Origin: Pseudomonas sp. G34
GTDB lineage: Bacteria > Pseudomonadota > Gammaproteobacteria > Pseudomonadales > Pseudomonadaceae
NCBI RefSeq assembly: GCF_031119625.1
Contig: NZ_JAVHZV010000003.1
Span: forward strand, 62,001 to 126,000
Length of the DNA: 64,000 nucleotides
Reading direction: 5' to 3'
This document shows, one piece after another, positions 18,686 through 27,185 of this stretch. The first letter of the stretch is position 1. Each line of letters starts with the position of its first letter. Both the position numbers and the translations under genes were made by a program. The notes beneath the pieces are model-generated. The model saw only the letters and a list, made by a program, of their open reading frames with translations. It was not told the DNA's origin and did no database searches.

Positions 18686-19984
18686 TCAGCGGCGGCCGTT
18701 CCAGAAGCCGGAAAGCTGGTGCCAGCACTTGCCACCGGTCAGCAACAACGGGCGGATCTGGTCTTTGCCGATCACCTGGATGCGTCGTACCGAACTGATC
18801 AGGTCATAGCGCGCCGACCCCTCGCTCATGCCCTCGGCCAGCACTTTGCAAATGATGTGGCTGGGGGTCACGCCGAAGCCGGAATAGCCCTGGACGTAAA
18901 ACACGTTCGGGTGCTGCGGTAGCGAGCCGATCTGCGGAAACAGGTTGGGGCTGCAGGCCATCGGGCCGCCCCATGCTAGGTCGATCTTCACGTCCCGGAG
19001 ATAAGGGAAGATCCTGAGCATCAGGTTGCGGTTCCACGCCTTGAGATCGCGCGGAATGTGTTCGACAAACGGTGTGGCAGAGCCGAACAGCAGACGATTT
19101 TCGCGGGTGACCCGGTAGTAATCGATGACCGGACGGATGTCGCTGTAAGCGCCACGAATCGGGCTGATGCGCTCGATCAGCTCATCGCTCAGCGGCTCGG
19201 TAACCATCTGGAAGGCGTAGGTATTGATGGTGCTCTTGTGCAGCTCAGGCTCGAGTTTGTTCAGGAAGCTGTCACAGGCCCAGAGCAGTTTGCTGGCCTT
19301 GATCGATCCCTTGGCGGTTCGCACGGTCACGCGCTCACCGTACGTCACCTCAAGGGCCGGGCTGTACTCGAAGATCTTCGCCCCGTGACTGGCCAGCGCC
19401 TTGGCTTCGCCAAGCAGCAGGTTGAGCGAGTGCACGTGCCCTGCGCCCATGTGCATCAAGCCGCACCGATAGGCATCCGAGCCGATGATCTGCTTGAGTT
19501 CCGAGCCCACCAGCAACTGAATCTCCTGCTCGGGGCTCAGCGCCTTGAATTCTTTTTCCCAGGCAGCCAGAGTCTTTTCTTGCCGGGCATTGAACCCCAT
19601 GTAGCCGTAGCCGTGGCAGAAGTCGGCATCGATTGCATACTTCTCGATGCGCTCCTTGATGATGGTGGCGCCTTGGTCGCTGATCTCGAGGATCGCGCGC
19701 AGACCGTCCTCCCCGACATCCTTGCGGATCTTCTCGAGATCATGACCGATGCCCGCCATGATCTGCCCGCCGTTGCGACCAGTCCCACCGAACCCCAGAT
19801 AACGGCCTTCCAGCACGACGATATTGGTGATGCCTTTTTCGGCCAGCTCCAGCGCCGTGTTGATGCCGGAGAAGCCGCCACCGATGACGACGACATCCGC
19901 TTCGATATCCGCTTCGAGCATCGGAAAGCTGAGATCGTATTTTTTGGTGGCGGTGTAGTAGGTCGGGGTTTCGACATGGATCAT
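18686..19984 (-). CDS. FAD-dependent amine oxidoreductase (PuuB/OrdL-like)
   Basis: A 432-residue DAO-family flavoenzyme. Residues about 28-55 hold the dinucleotide fold (VVVIGGGFSGINTALELAEK), followed by GFGGTGRNGGQIMAG, typical of the gamma-glutamylputrescine oxidase/OrdL group, and a C-terminal VQGYSGFGVTPSHI that completes the FAD site. Members oxidise primary or secondary amines to aldehydes or imines. In this island it is the only obvious candidate for converting an aromatic amine to its aldehyde, the substrate of the aldehyde dehydrogenase at 33.3 kb. No copper amine oxidase or quinohaemoprotein amine dehydrogenase was seen. It is followed by a cupin gene. Confidence 0.8.
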   Translation of the reverse strand: MIHVETPTYYTATKKYDLSFPMLEADIEADVVVIGGGFSGINTALELAEKGITNIVVLEGRYLGFGGTGRNGGQIMAGIGHDLEKIRKDVGEDGLRAILEISDQGATIIKERIEKYAIDADFCHGYGYMGFNARQEKTLAAWEKEFKALSPEQEIQLLVGSELKQIIGSDAYRCGLMHMGAGHVHSLNLLLGEAKALASHGAKIFEYSPALEVTYGERVTVRTAKGSIKASKLLWACDSFLNKLEPELHKSTINTYAFQMVTEPLSDELIERISPIRGAYSDIRPVIDYYRVTRENRLLFGSATPFVEHIPRDLKAWNRNLMLRIFPYLRDVKIDLAWGGPMACSPNLFPQIGSLPQHPNVFYVQGYSGFGVTPSHIICKVLAEGMSEGSARYDLISSVRRIQVIGKDQIRPLLLTGGKCWHQLSGFWNGRR

Positions 19985-20208
19985 AGGGTGTGACCTTAGC
20001 GTTCAGAGCAGCAAATACAAATTGCAAGACGCCGAATCAGGGCGCCGCGCCTGAGGGCTATTAAGAACCCTGCGGCGTGAGCAGGTCTTGCCACTAGGTG
20101 CCGGCCTCTTGACCGCGCATGCCACGCTCGGGCTTCTGCCAGAAATGCCTCTACGCATTGCACGGCAGCTTGAGCGCACTGCCGGTCCAGGCTGGGCGCC
20201 CTGCCCAC

Positions 20209-21243
20209 CTAGCGCCCGGGAGCCGCTTGGCTAGCCAGTGTGTCGGCGGACTGCCCTCGAGCCTGGGCGCCACCAAGCATCGCCTGAATCTCCTGAGTCG
20301 CCTGACGCGTGCTCTGCGCCAACTTCTTCACCTCGTCGGCCACCACCGAAAATCCACGCCCCACCTCACCGGCCCTGGCGGCTTCGATGGCGGCATTGAG
20401 CGCCAGCAGGTTGGTCTGCTCGGCAATCCCCTTGATGACGCCGACCACCTGGGCGATCTGCCCGTAGGTTTCCTGATTGTGTCGCAGCATCTGCTCATGG
20501 GCGGCCTGGGCATTGCGCTCATCGGAAATGTCGCGCACCGCACCGATCACCCGGTAGAGCCGGCCGTGCTCGTCACGCACCGAACGCCCACGCTCGCGAC
20601 ACCAGATATAGCCGCGCACCTTGTGACGCATGAGGTACTCGATCACGTACTCGCCGCTACCGGACGGCGTGACGATCTCGCGCTCGAACAGGTTGCCGAT
20701 GGCGCTGAGGTGATCCGGATGGATGAGACCGGCCTGGCTGTCCAGGCCATCGGGTAACTCCTCGCGGCTGTAGCCCATCAATGCGCGGAACTGATTGGAA
20801 ATACGCATGCTGCTGGCCGGATCATCAATGCGCCCGTTGGCCACCACGAAGTCCCAGTAGCCTTCGGTCAGCGTCGATTCAGCGAGGCTCCAGATGCGGG
20901 CTTCGAGTTCCCAGTTACGCAACGCATCTCGCTGCTCATCGCAGGTGCGGGTCAGGGTCTCCAGCGCAGACTGCGCCTCGCACAATGCCTCGCTCGAGGC
21001 CCGCTCGCGGAGCACCGCCTGATCACGTTGCCGCGTCAGCTCCTGCACCTCCTCAAGCAGCCTGATCACGTCGCCTCGCCCCTGCTCGAGCCCCTGTGCA
21101 ACCTGCTGCAGCGAGACCTCGAGCTCGGGATAACGCCCCGCGAGAGCCGTATCGGCAACGGCAGTACCAGGCGGCGCTGCCAACTGGGCAATCTGCTTGG
21201 CCAGCCGCGTGGCCAATTTGCGCTCGCGTTGTTTGAAAAACAT
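20209..21243 (-). CDS. soluble PAS-domain chemoreceptor with short signalling tip
   Basis: A 344-residue cytoplasmic protein: an N-terminal helical, coiled-coil-like region (about 1-115), a PAS/PAC domain (about 120-245; [15 protein letters not shown] and [16 protein letters not shown]), then a methyl-accepting signalling tip ([20 protein letters not shown] and [13 protein letters not shown]). There are no membrane segments. The arms flanking the tip are short, as in the compact Aer-like or energy-taxis receptors of pseudomonads. It probably senses redox or a metabolite and signals to CheA. Its place between the amine oxidoreductase and a permease suggests taxis linked to island metabolism, which is inference. 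Confidence 0.82.
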   Translation of the reverse strand: MFFKQRERKLATRLAKQIAQLAAPPGTAVADTALAGRYPELEVSLQQVAQGLEQGRGDVIRLLEEVQELTRQRDQAVLRERASSEALCEAQSALETLTRTCDEQRDALRNWELEARIWSLAESTLTEGYWDFVVANGRIDDPASSMRISNQFRALMGYSREELPDGLDSQAGLIHPDHLSAIGNLFEREIVTPSGSGEYVIEYLMRHKVRGYIWCRERGRSVRDEHGRLYRVIGAVRDISDERNAQAAHEQMLRHNQETYGQIAQVVGVIKGIAEQTNLLALNAAIEAARAGEVGRGFSVVADEVKKLAQSTRQATQEIQAMLGGAQARGQSADTLASQAAPGR

Positions 21244-21448
21244 GCTGCTACTGCGCTCCGTTAGAAGGACGCTGCCGCGCGAAAAAGTGCGGTTTCATCG
21301 CCGGCCACTGTTGATCGATCATCGTTTTCTGCTCCGTTTTCAGTGGCTCGAGAAAGTACCGGTGCCACCGCCCGCCTTTGGCAGCAGCGAAGGCGCGCCT
21401 GGTGCTAAGGCCTGTGCGAATCGGCGAGCGCCACGGCCTTGAAGAGGA

Positions 21449-21466
21449 CGCCTCTTTCGAGAGGCG
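21449..21466. terminator. stem-loop after permease gene
   Basis: CGCCTCT (21449-21455) and AGAGGCG (21460-21466) pair perfectly around the loop TTCG on the plus strand. It lies 17 bp past the stop of the minus-strand permease gene. The minus-strand sequence after it is only moderately T-rich, so termination is likely but not certain. Confidence 0.5.
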
Positions 21467-21482
21467 CCCTGGAGTAGCCGGC

Positions 21483-22895
21483 TCAACCCAGATCGGGCTC
21501 GAACAGTTTGCGCTTCATGTAAAGCTTGACCCAGAGCGCGCCGATCACACTGACCACCACCAGGATCGCGCCCAGGATCTTGTAGACCGTGGTGGTCATT
21601 TCAGGTGATGGCGAGTTGTGCATGGCCACGTACAGCATGGCGACGATGCCGATCACCTGCGGCAGCGGATAGAACGGTGTCTTGAACGGACGCGCCCTAT
21701 CGGGCATGCGGCGGCGCAGTACGATGACATCGATATGCGCTACCACGTAGGCCAGCAACCAACTGGTGGAAGCAGCGATCACCAGAGGGATCAGCGAATC
21801 GATATCCATCAACAGGAACGGGATGGCGATGATCGATGCCACGAACAGGATGCCGACCCAGGGTGTGCCATAACGCTTGCTGGTGATCTTCAGCTGCGGA
21901 AACGCCTGGCCGTTTTCCGCCATGCCTTGCAGCATGCGCGGCACTGCTGCCAATACGGTGTTGATCGTGCTACAGGTGGCGGTCAGGGCCATTACCGCGG
22001 CGATGATCAAGCCACCCTTGCCGAACACTGCATGGGCGTAGTCGAGGTAAGGTAGCGGCGTGGTGGTCAGCGTCTCGACGCTCAGGTAAAAACTCGCCCC
22101 GTAGACGAACAGCAGGAAGATCGCCAGCATCGCGCAGAGCGACAGCATCATGGCGCGCGGGATGTTGCGCTGCGGGTTATCCACCTCCTTGATCATCGGG
22201 CAGATGAACTCGACGCCGACCATCAACCACATGGCCATCGCCACCAGCCCGATGAAACTGCCGTTGAGCACCGGCTCGAAACTCCAGCTCACCGGAGTCC
22301 CGGTAATCGCAACGTGCGGCTCGATTGCCGCCGTGACAGCGCACAATCCAATCAGGAGCAGAGCCGTCACCAGCACGAAGGACAGCAGGTTCTGCACCTT
22401 GGCGAACAGATCGGCCCCCAGCAAGTTGGTCACGGCCAGAATAGCGAGGATCAGCAAAGGCAACAGCAGCGGAGGAAACAGGCCGGGGAACAACTCTCCC
22501 AGAATGGTTTCGACCAAAAACATCTCGACGGGCAGTGCCAGCATTGCCACCACCACGTACCCGGCGAACACTGCCACGATGGCCGGAAAGTGGCCGATGG
22601 CTTTCTGTGTATAGGTCGCCAAGGTGCCTTCTTCAGGGAACATGAGGGAAAGCTCGGCGAAGCTCATGGCGTTGAACTGCGCCAGTACGAACGCGACGAT
22701 CATCGCGGCGATAAATCCCATGCCGCCGATGCCGATACCTTGCGTGGCACTGATCATCGAACCCTGGACGATAACCAGGCCGACACAGATGCCCATCATG
22801 GTGAGGAACTTGAGTTTCTTGGCTTGCATGGAGGTGCTACTCCCCGCGTTGGACGCCTGCATCGAGGCAATGTGAGGGGCTTTGGTATCACTCAT
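21483..22895 (-). CDS. APC-family amino acid/amine permease
   Basis: A 470-residue inner-membrane transporter of the amino acid-polyamine-organocation superfamily with about 12 hydrophobic helices. Helix 1 carries the GSMISATQGIGIGGMG type of substrate loop and helix 6 the MAMWLMVGVEFICPMIKEVD region. The ATG at 22895 is preferred over a start 153 bp upstream because GGGAG precedes it and it gives a family-sized protein. It is a likely importer of the amine or amino acid degraded by the island. The substrate cannot be read from the sequence. Confidence 0.85.
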   Translation of the reverse strand: MSDTKAPHIASMQASNAGSSTSMQAKKLKFLTMMGICVGLVIVQGSMISATQGIGIGGMGFIAAMIVAFVLAQFNAMSFAELSLMFPEEGTLATYTQKAIGHFPAIVAVFAGYVVVAMLALPVEMFLVETILGELFPGLFPPLLLPLLILAILAVTNLLGADLFAKVQNLLSFVLVTALLLIGLCAVTAAIEPHVAITGTPVSWSFEPVLNGSFIGLVAMAMWLMVGVEFICPMIKEVDNPQRNIPRAMMLSLCAMLAIFLLFVYGASFYLSVETLTTTPLPYLDYAHAVFGKGGLIIAAVMALTATCSTINTVLAAVPRMLQGMAENGQAFPQLKITSKRYGTPWVGILFVASIIAIPFLLMDIDSLIPLVIAASTSWLLAYVVAHIDVIVLRRRMPDRARPFKTPFYPLPQVIGIVAMLYVAMHNSPSPEMTTTVYKILGAILVVVSVIGALWVKLYMKRKLFEPDLG

Positions 22896-23248
22896 TGGAT
22901 TATTCTCCCGCTCGGGCCGTAGCCGGCCCAATGGTGCCCGTGGGTATGAGGTCAGATGGCTGCCGCCTCGGATGTCACTCTGCGCCCATGAACGGGAGAA
23001 AATCTTGCCTCTGGCTGCCGCAGTCTTGCCCAGGCGTGTCAACGCCAAGAACCAGATCGATGTGCCGGGCCAGGAACGATGCGCCGCCGCTTTACGCCCA
23101 GAGCAAGCTCACTGCTCAGCACTGATCAGATTGCTGCAATCCAGAACGATCCGGCGGTTCTCCCCGTCCTCGGTGCGGCCTTGCCGATGCAAAAAAGCCG
23201 GTCCCGGAATCACCCGGGGCCGGCCTGAGAAAAGCATGGTGCAGCGGC
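22896..23248. other. intergenic region, promoter of permease and terminator of hydroxylase operon
   Basis: No gene is seen in these 353 bp. The left part should hold the permease promoter (transcribed leftward). The right part has the hydroxylase terminator at 23191-23224. Confidence 0.5.
23191..23224 (-). terminator. rho-independent terminator of the C2-C1 hydroxylase operon
   Basis: On the minus strand a GC-rich stem (GCCGG-CCCGG pairing with CCGGG-CCGGC, one mismatch inside) is followed by TTTTTT. It lies 25 bp after the stop of the reductase gene. Confidence 0.85.
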
Positions 23249-24178
23249 TCAGCCTTGGGCGATTACAGCCTTGAGCATGTGCTTGAAGGTTTCGATCTGC
23301 TCTGCGCTAAAGGCACTGAATACCTTGTCTTGCTGTTCCCCAGCGATGCGCCAGAGCGCTTCGGCCTGCTCCACTCCGGCTGCAGTGAGCAGGTATCGCT
23401 CAGCGCAATCGGCAACCAGGCCCTTGCGCTTGAGGATGTCCACGGCCTGCTCGATCTCGCGCACCGGCATAGCCACCTCACGGAGCAACCCGCCCATGCA
23501 CAGGCCGGCATCGTTCTCCAGAACCATCAGCATGCGCGCCTCGCTGGTACGCAGGCCGGTGGACAGCTGGCGCGGCTGATAGCTGCTCTGGTAGCTGCGC
23601 ACGGCCTGGGTCATCAGGTAATACAGGTTGTGGCTCAGACGCCCCTGAAAATCGCTGCTGGGCGGCTGGCCTTCGCTCTTCTGGGTCATCCGCGTATGCG
23701 GCAGCACCATCGAATAAGCGCCCTGGTGGTAGAGCAGTGGCGAACGGCCCAGGTCATCGAAGGCCACCACCTTGCCGATCAGAATCCAGTGATCGCCACC
23801 GTCGAGCTGCTGGTGCATCTCGCACTGAAAGCGCGCCGCGCAATCGGCCAGCAACGGCGCCCCGCCCTGACCGGCTTCGTACGCGATGCTTTCGAACTTG
23901 TCGTCACGGGGGCGTGCGAACTGGTTGGACACATCGATCTGGTCCGCAGCCAGCACGTTGACCGCGTAATGGCTGGCGCGCCGAAACACCTCGTAGCTGG
24001 TGGAGCGCTTGTCGATGCTCCACAGCACCAGGGCCGGGTCGAGCGAGACCGAGTTGAAACTGTTGGCAGTCACACCGACCTTCTGCCCATCGGGGGTGGC
24101 AGCGGTGATGACGGTGACGCCAGTGGCGAAGTTACCCAGCGCGCGGCGAAAGGCGCGCGAGTCGATGCAAGGGCTCAT
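23249..24178 (-). CDS. 4-hydroxyphenylacetate 3-hydroxylase, reductase component C1 (flavin reductase with MarR-like domain)
   Basis: A 309-residue two-domain protein. Residues about 8-160 are a flavin reductase domain (ALGNFATGVTVITAATPDG and VGVTANSFNSVSLDP). Residues about 185-300 resemble a MarR winged-helix domain. This fusion is characteristic of the C1 reductase of the Acinetobacter p-hydroxyphenylacetate hydroxylase, where the C-terminal domain inhibits the reductase until 4-hydroxyphenylacetate binds. It should supply reduced FMN to the C2 oxygenase encoded 89 bp upstream. The ATG at 24178 has AGGGAGA ahead; an upstream ATG would add an unlikely leader. Confidence 0.9.
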   Translation of the reverse strand: MSPCIDSRAFRRALGNFATGVTVITAATPDGQKVGVTANSFNSVSLDPALVLWSIDKRSTSYEVFRRASHYAVNVLAADQIDVSNQFARPRDDKFESIAYEAGQGGAPLLADCAARFQCEMHQQLDGGDHWILIGKVVAFDDLGRSPLLYHQGAYSMVLPHTRMTQKSEGQPPSSDFQGRLSHNLYYLMTQAVRSYQSSYQPRQLSTGLRTSEARMLMVLENDAGLCMGGLLREVAMPVREIEQAVDILKRKGLVADCAERYLLTAAGVEQAEALWRIAGEQQDKVFSAFSAEQIETFKHMLKAVIAQG

Positions 24179-24267
24179 GGGAATCTCCCTGGCCACAACG
24201 GCATGCGCTGCGGCTTGTTGTTCGAGTAGCGGGGCCATACACCACCCCAAGCGAAGTACAGCTGCCG

Positions 24268-25437
24268 TCAGACCATGCTCGGGTCCGGCTCCAGGCCCAT
24301 CAGCTCGCGGCCGAGGATCTGCGCACAGACGTCGTAGTCGGTGTAGGCATGGGCGCCGGTCATGTGCGCGTCACGGAACAGGCGCTGCATCTCGTTGCTC
24401 TCGAACCATGCGGTACCACCGGCGGCTGCGAACAGACGATCGACCGCCGCGATGCACATCTTCACGGCATAGGCCTGGTTGGTCCGCCAGAACGCCAGCG
24501 TTTCCCGGCTCGGGTACTGCTGAAGCGCTGAATGCTCGGCGTGTTCGGCCCAGGTCTTTTCCAGGAAGGCACGGGCAGCGGCGACCTGGTGGGTAGACTC
24601 CGCCAAACGCATCAGCGCTGGCGTTGCAGTACCTACATTCACGCCGGTATAGGCGCGCACGCGATTCCTGGTCTTTTCCTGGTAGGCCTGCAGCATCCGC
24701 TCGGCCACACCCAGGCTGACCGCAGCAAAGCCACTGGCGAAGTACGGGCGATACGGTGCGTAGAAGACCTTGCTGTGCGGGTACAGACCGAACCCCGCGG
24801 ACTTGCCTTCCATCATGTCCTTGGCCTTCTGGATGCGATGGTTGGGCACGAACGCATCCTTGATCACCAGGGTCTTGGTGCCGCTGCCCTTCATCCCGGC
24901 GGCGAACCAGTCATCGCGGATCTCGTAGTCGCTGCGCGGCAGCACGGCGAAGCAATAGTCCTGGCCGCCCTCGCCGTTCTGCCGGCGGCAACCGACGATG
25001 GCCCATTCGGCGTGGTCGCTGCCGCTGCTCCAGCCCATTTCACCTTTGAAGATGACACCACCCTCCACCTCCTCGACCTTGCCGAACGGTGCGATGCTGC
25101 TGCTCGCAGTGGCGTCGGCATTCTCGCCCCAGACCTCGTCCTGCAACTGCTTGGAGAACAGCGCCATCTGATGGCTGTGCGTGCACAGGAGGCTGAAGGC
25201 CCAGGCGGTGCTGGCACAGGCGCCAGCCAGGGCAGCAACGCAGTCGGCGAATTCAGGCAGGGAGATTTCCAGGCCGCCGTAGGCTTTGGGCTGAAAGGCG
25301 CGGTGCAGACCGATGCCCTTGAGCAGCGCGATGTTTTCCTCGGGAACCGTGCGCGCCTGTTCGGCACGCGATGCGTTGGCGGCAATGGCCGGAAGGATGG
25401 CGTTGAGATCTTCGAGCAGCGGATTTGGCTTTTTCAT
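24268..25437 (-). CDS. 4-hydroxyphenylacetate 3-hydroxylase, oxygenase component C2
   Basis: A 389-residue flavin-dependent monooxygenase with an acyl-CoA-dehydrogenase fold. From memory of the Acinetobacter baumannii C2 protein, long blocks match closely: FSLLCTHSHQMALFSKQLQD, SSSIAPFGKVEEVEGG, KAKDMMEGKSAGFGLYP and RLFRDAHMTGAHAYTDYDVC. It should convert 4-hydroxyphenylacetate to 3,4-dihydroxyphenylacetate with O2 and reduced flavin. It is not related to the HpaB type that usually goes with hpa clusters. It is about 30 residues shorter at the N terminus than the Acinetobacter protein, and no alternative start exists upstream. It is first gene of the C2-C1 operon; its ribosome site is weak. 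Confidence 0.92.
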   Translation of the reverse strand: MKKPNPLLEDLNAILPAIAANASRAEQARTVPEENIALLKGIGLHRAFQPKAYGGLEISLPEFADCVAALAGACASTAWAFSLLCTHSHQMALFSKQLQDEVWGENADATASSSIAPFGKVEEVEGGVIFKGEMGWSSGSDHAEWAIVGCRRQNGEGGQDYCFAVLPRSDYEIRDDWFAAGMKGSGTKTLVIKDAFVPNHRIQKAKDMMEGKSAGFGLYPHSKVFYAPYRPYFASGFAAVSLGVAERMLQAYQEKTRNRVRAYTGVNVGTATPALMRLAESTHQVAAARAFLEKTWAEHAEHSALQQYPSRETLAFWRTNQAYAVKMCIAAVDRLFAAAGGTAWFESNEMQRLFRDAHMTGAHAYTDYDVCAQILGRELMGLEPDPSMV

Positions 25438-26020
25438 CTGAATACGAGCCCTGATTATTGTTAGCGCTGGATCGCCGCGAGCGTCTCGTTCGCAGTACCG
25501 GCGAGCTGCTCGTGCAGCCCGCCAGCGTGCGCATCCGAGTGATCTGCCAGGCGAGGGACGGGCTCATTATGGGTACTGGCACGTAGGCTAAAAATGCATC
25601 TTCCGGGGACTAAATTGCACTTTTCATGTAGGCGAAAGAGTGCCAGCTCGAAAAAGTTAATCTCCGGGCGAGGCTCATTCCGATAACTGCGATGAAGCCA
25701 GAGGCACTGTACCTACGTGCAAACCTTCAGCAATGCGCCCTGCGGCACAAGGAATGAGGCATGTCGGCCATCGCCCATGCATTTAGATCTATATGTGTTG
25801 CCGCCGGGGCTGGCTAGTAGCCGATTAGGGATAGATGAAAAAGTGAAAAGGCTGCGTTCGGCCAGGAGCAGCCATTGACCATGCGATGCCTCTTAAGCCT
25901 TTTCTCGGCCGAATGTATAGGCTTTGATTACCAATCTGGTTCCAGTGACGCTATGGGTCTGTGCTTCGCGCGCTCATAGGATTTCGCAACAGGCAATGAT
26001 GCCTGATTGTGGAGTTTGTC
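25438..26020. other. long divergent intergenic region, AT-richer
   Basis: 583 bp without a convincing gene between the divergent hydroxylase operon and the metallo-hydrolase. Base composition is less GC-rich than to the left. The part nearest the hydroxylase carries a candidate AraC/XylS-type site (25584-25619). I see nothing else recognisable. Confidence 0.5.
25584..25619 (-). promoter_or_regulatory. candidate AraC/XylS-type operator of the hydroxylase operon
   Basis: Two TGCA elements (25595-25598 and 25616-25619) are exactly 21 bp apart, two helical turns, as in XylS/BenR sites of form TGCA-N6-GGNTA repeated. Read on the minus strand, the promoter-proximal half is TGCA-N6-GCCTA (4 of 5 matches in the second element), and CATAAT (25566-25571) follows as a possible -10. 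HpaA or the FeaR-like protein could bind. The distal half lacks a good GGNTA, so this is tentative. Confidence 0.4.
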
Positions 26021-27007
26021 ATGGATACACTGAATCTACCGCAGCGTCTGAAGACGCTCGGCGTCGTAGCGGTTATGGCTGTCGCATCGCAGGCTGCATT
26101 CGCAGCTCCGGCCGACCAGCACCAGCAGGCAGCTGGCTTCTACCGGCAGATGGTCGGCAACACCACTGTGACTGCCGTTTACGACGGCTATATCGATCTG
26201 AACCCGAAGCACCTCGCGGGTATGCCGCAAGAAAAGATCCAGGAGCACATGCTGCATGAGTACCAGAAGGCGGCGCCGTTCGTACAGACAGCGGTCAACG
26301 CCTTTCTCGTCGATGACGGGAAACAGCTGGTGCTGATCGACTCGGGCTCGTCTGATTGCTTCGGCCCTACCATGGGGCGGATGGTCGACAACATCCGTGC
26401 TGCCGGTTATAGGCCCGAAGAGGTTGATGCCGTGCTGCTGACGCACATGCATCCTGACCATGCCTGCGGAGTGACCCTGCCAAGCGGCAAACGAGCCTTT
26501 ACTAACGCAACCGTCTGGGCCGCAGCCCGAGATGCGAATTACTGGCTCGACGTAAAGCAGGAGGGCTCATTGCCTGAGGAGCAGCGTCCATTCTTCAAAA
26601 TGGCGCGTGATGCAATTTCACCTTACTCAGATGTAGGCAAATTCAAAACCTTTAATGAAGGTGACTCCATCAGCCCAGGAATACAGGTCGTGCCGTCAAA
26701 TGGTCACACCCCTGGTCACACGTCTTACCTGCTCAGTTCGGGAGACGAAAAGCTGCTGCTCTGGGGGGACATTGTGCATGTGCATGCTGTGCAATTGCCG
26801 CATCCGGAGGTAACCATCGCAGTGGACGTCGATCCTAAAGCCGCCGTTGCATCTCGCACACGGTTGTTCGCTAAGGCCGCAAGGGAGCGTTGGTTGGTGG
26901 CAGCGGCTCACTTGCCCTTTCCGGGGATCGGGCATCTGCGTAAAGAAGAAAAGGGCTACAGCTGGGTGCCTGTCGAGTACCGAAATCCTGTTAATTCTGA
27001 GCGTTGA
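26021..27007 (+). CDS. periplasmic metallo-beta-lactamase-fold hydrolase (MPH-like)
   Basis: A 328-residue MBL-fold enzyme with an N-terminal signal peptide (cut near AFAAP, residue 28). The metal motif is THMHPDHACG (HxHxDH), with further ligands in NGHTPGHTSY and in a downstream His (AAAHLPFPGIG). The layout resembles exported methyl-parathion-hydrolase-like and lactonase-like proteins; it is a hydrolase of unknown substrate. TGGAG lies 6 nt before the ATG at 26021; a GTG 12 bp upstream is less likely. Codon use is less GC-biased than in the hpa genes. A clear terminator follows. Confidence 0.82.
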   Translation: MDTLNLPQRLKTLGVVAVMAVASQAAFAAPADQHQQAAGFYRQMVGNTTVTAVYDGYIDLNPKHLAGMPQEKIQEHMLHEYQKAAPFVQTAVNAFLVDDGKQLVLIDSGSSDCFGPTMGRMVDNIRAAGYRPEEVDAVLLTHMHPDHACGVTLPSGKRAFTNATVWAAARDANYWLDVKQEGSLPEEQRPFFKMARDAISPYSDVGKFKTFNEGDSISPGIQVVPSNGHTPGHTSYLLSSGDEKLLLWGDIVHVHAVQLPHPEVTIAVDVDPKAAVASRTRLFAKAARERWLVAAAHLPFPGIGHLRKEEKGYSWVPVEYRNPVNSER

Positions 27008-27020
27008 ACAGCGCCCGAAT

Positions 27021-27047
27021 AAGGCCACGGTACTCTGTGGCCTTTTT
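27021..27047 (+). terminator. rho-independent terminator
   Basis: GGCCAC (27023-27028) and GTGGCC (27037-27042) form a stem with an 8-nt loop followed by TTTTT, 15 bp past the metallo-hydrolase stop codon. Confidence 0.88.
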
Positions 27048-27185
27048 GTTTGCCCGTCATGGATTGGTTCTTTTCGAGTACCAATCTATGAGCCGATCAG
27101 CGCTCTGTCCCAGGCAGGAGGGCCAGTAGGATTGGCATAGCTTTTCAGAAGTAGCCGTTATCTCTTGCTCTTGATGAGGTGTGCC

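Noticed and set aside
25620..25660. A sigma-54-type promoter (TGGCAC...CGCC) for the hydroxylase on the minus strand
   Set aside because: The spacing between the GG and GC dinucleotides is 9 rather than the required 10 bases.
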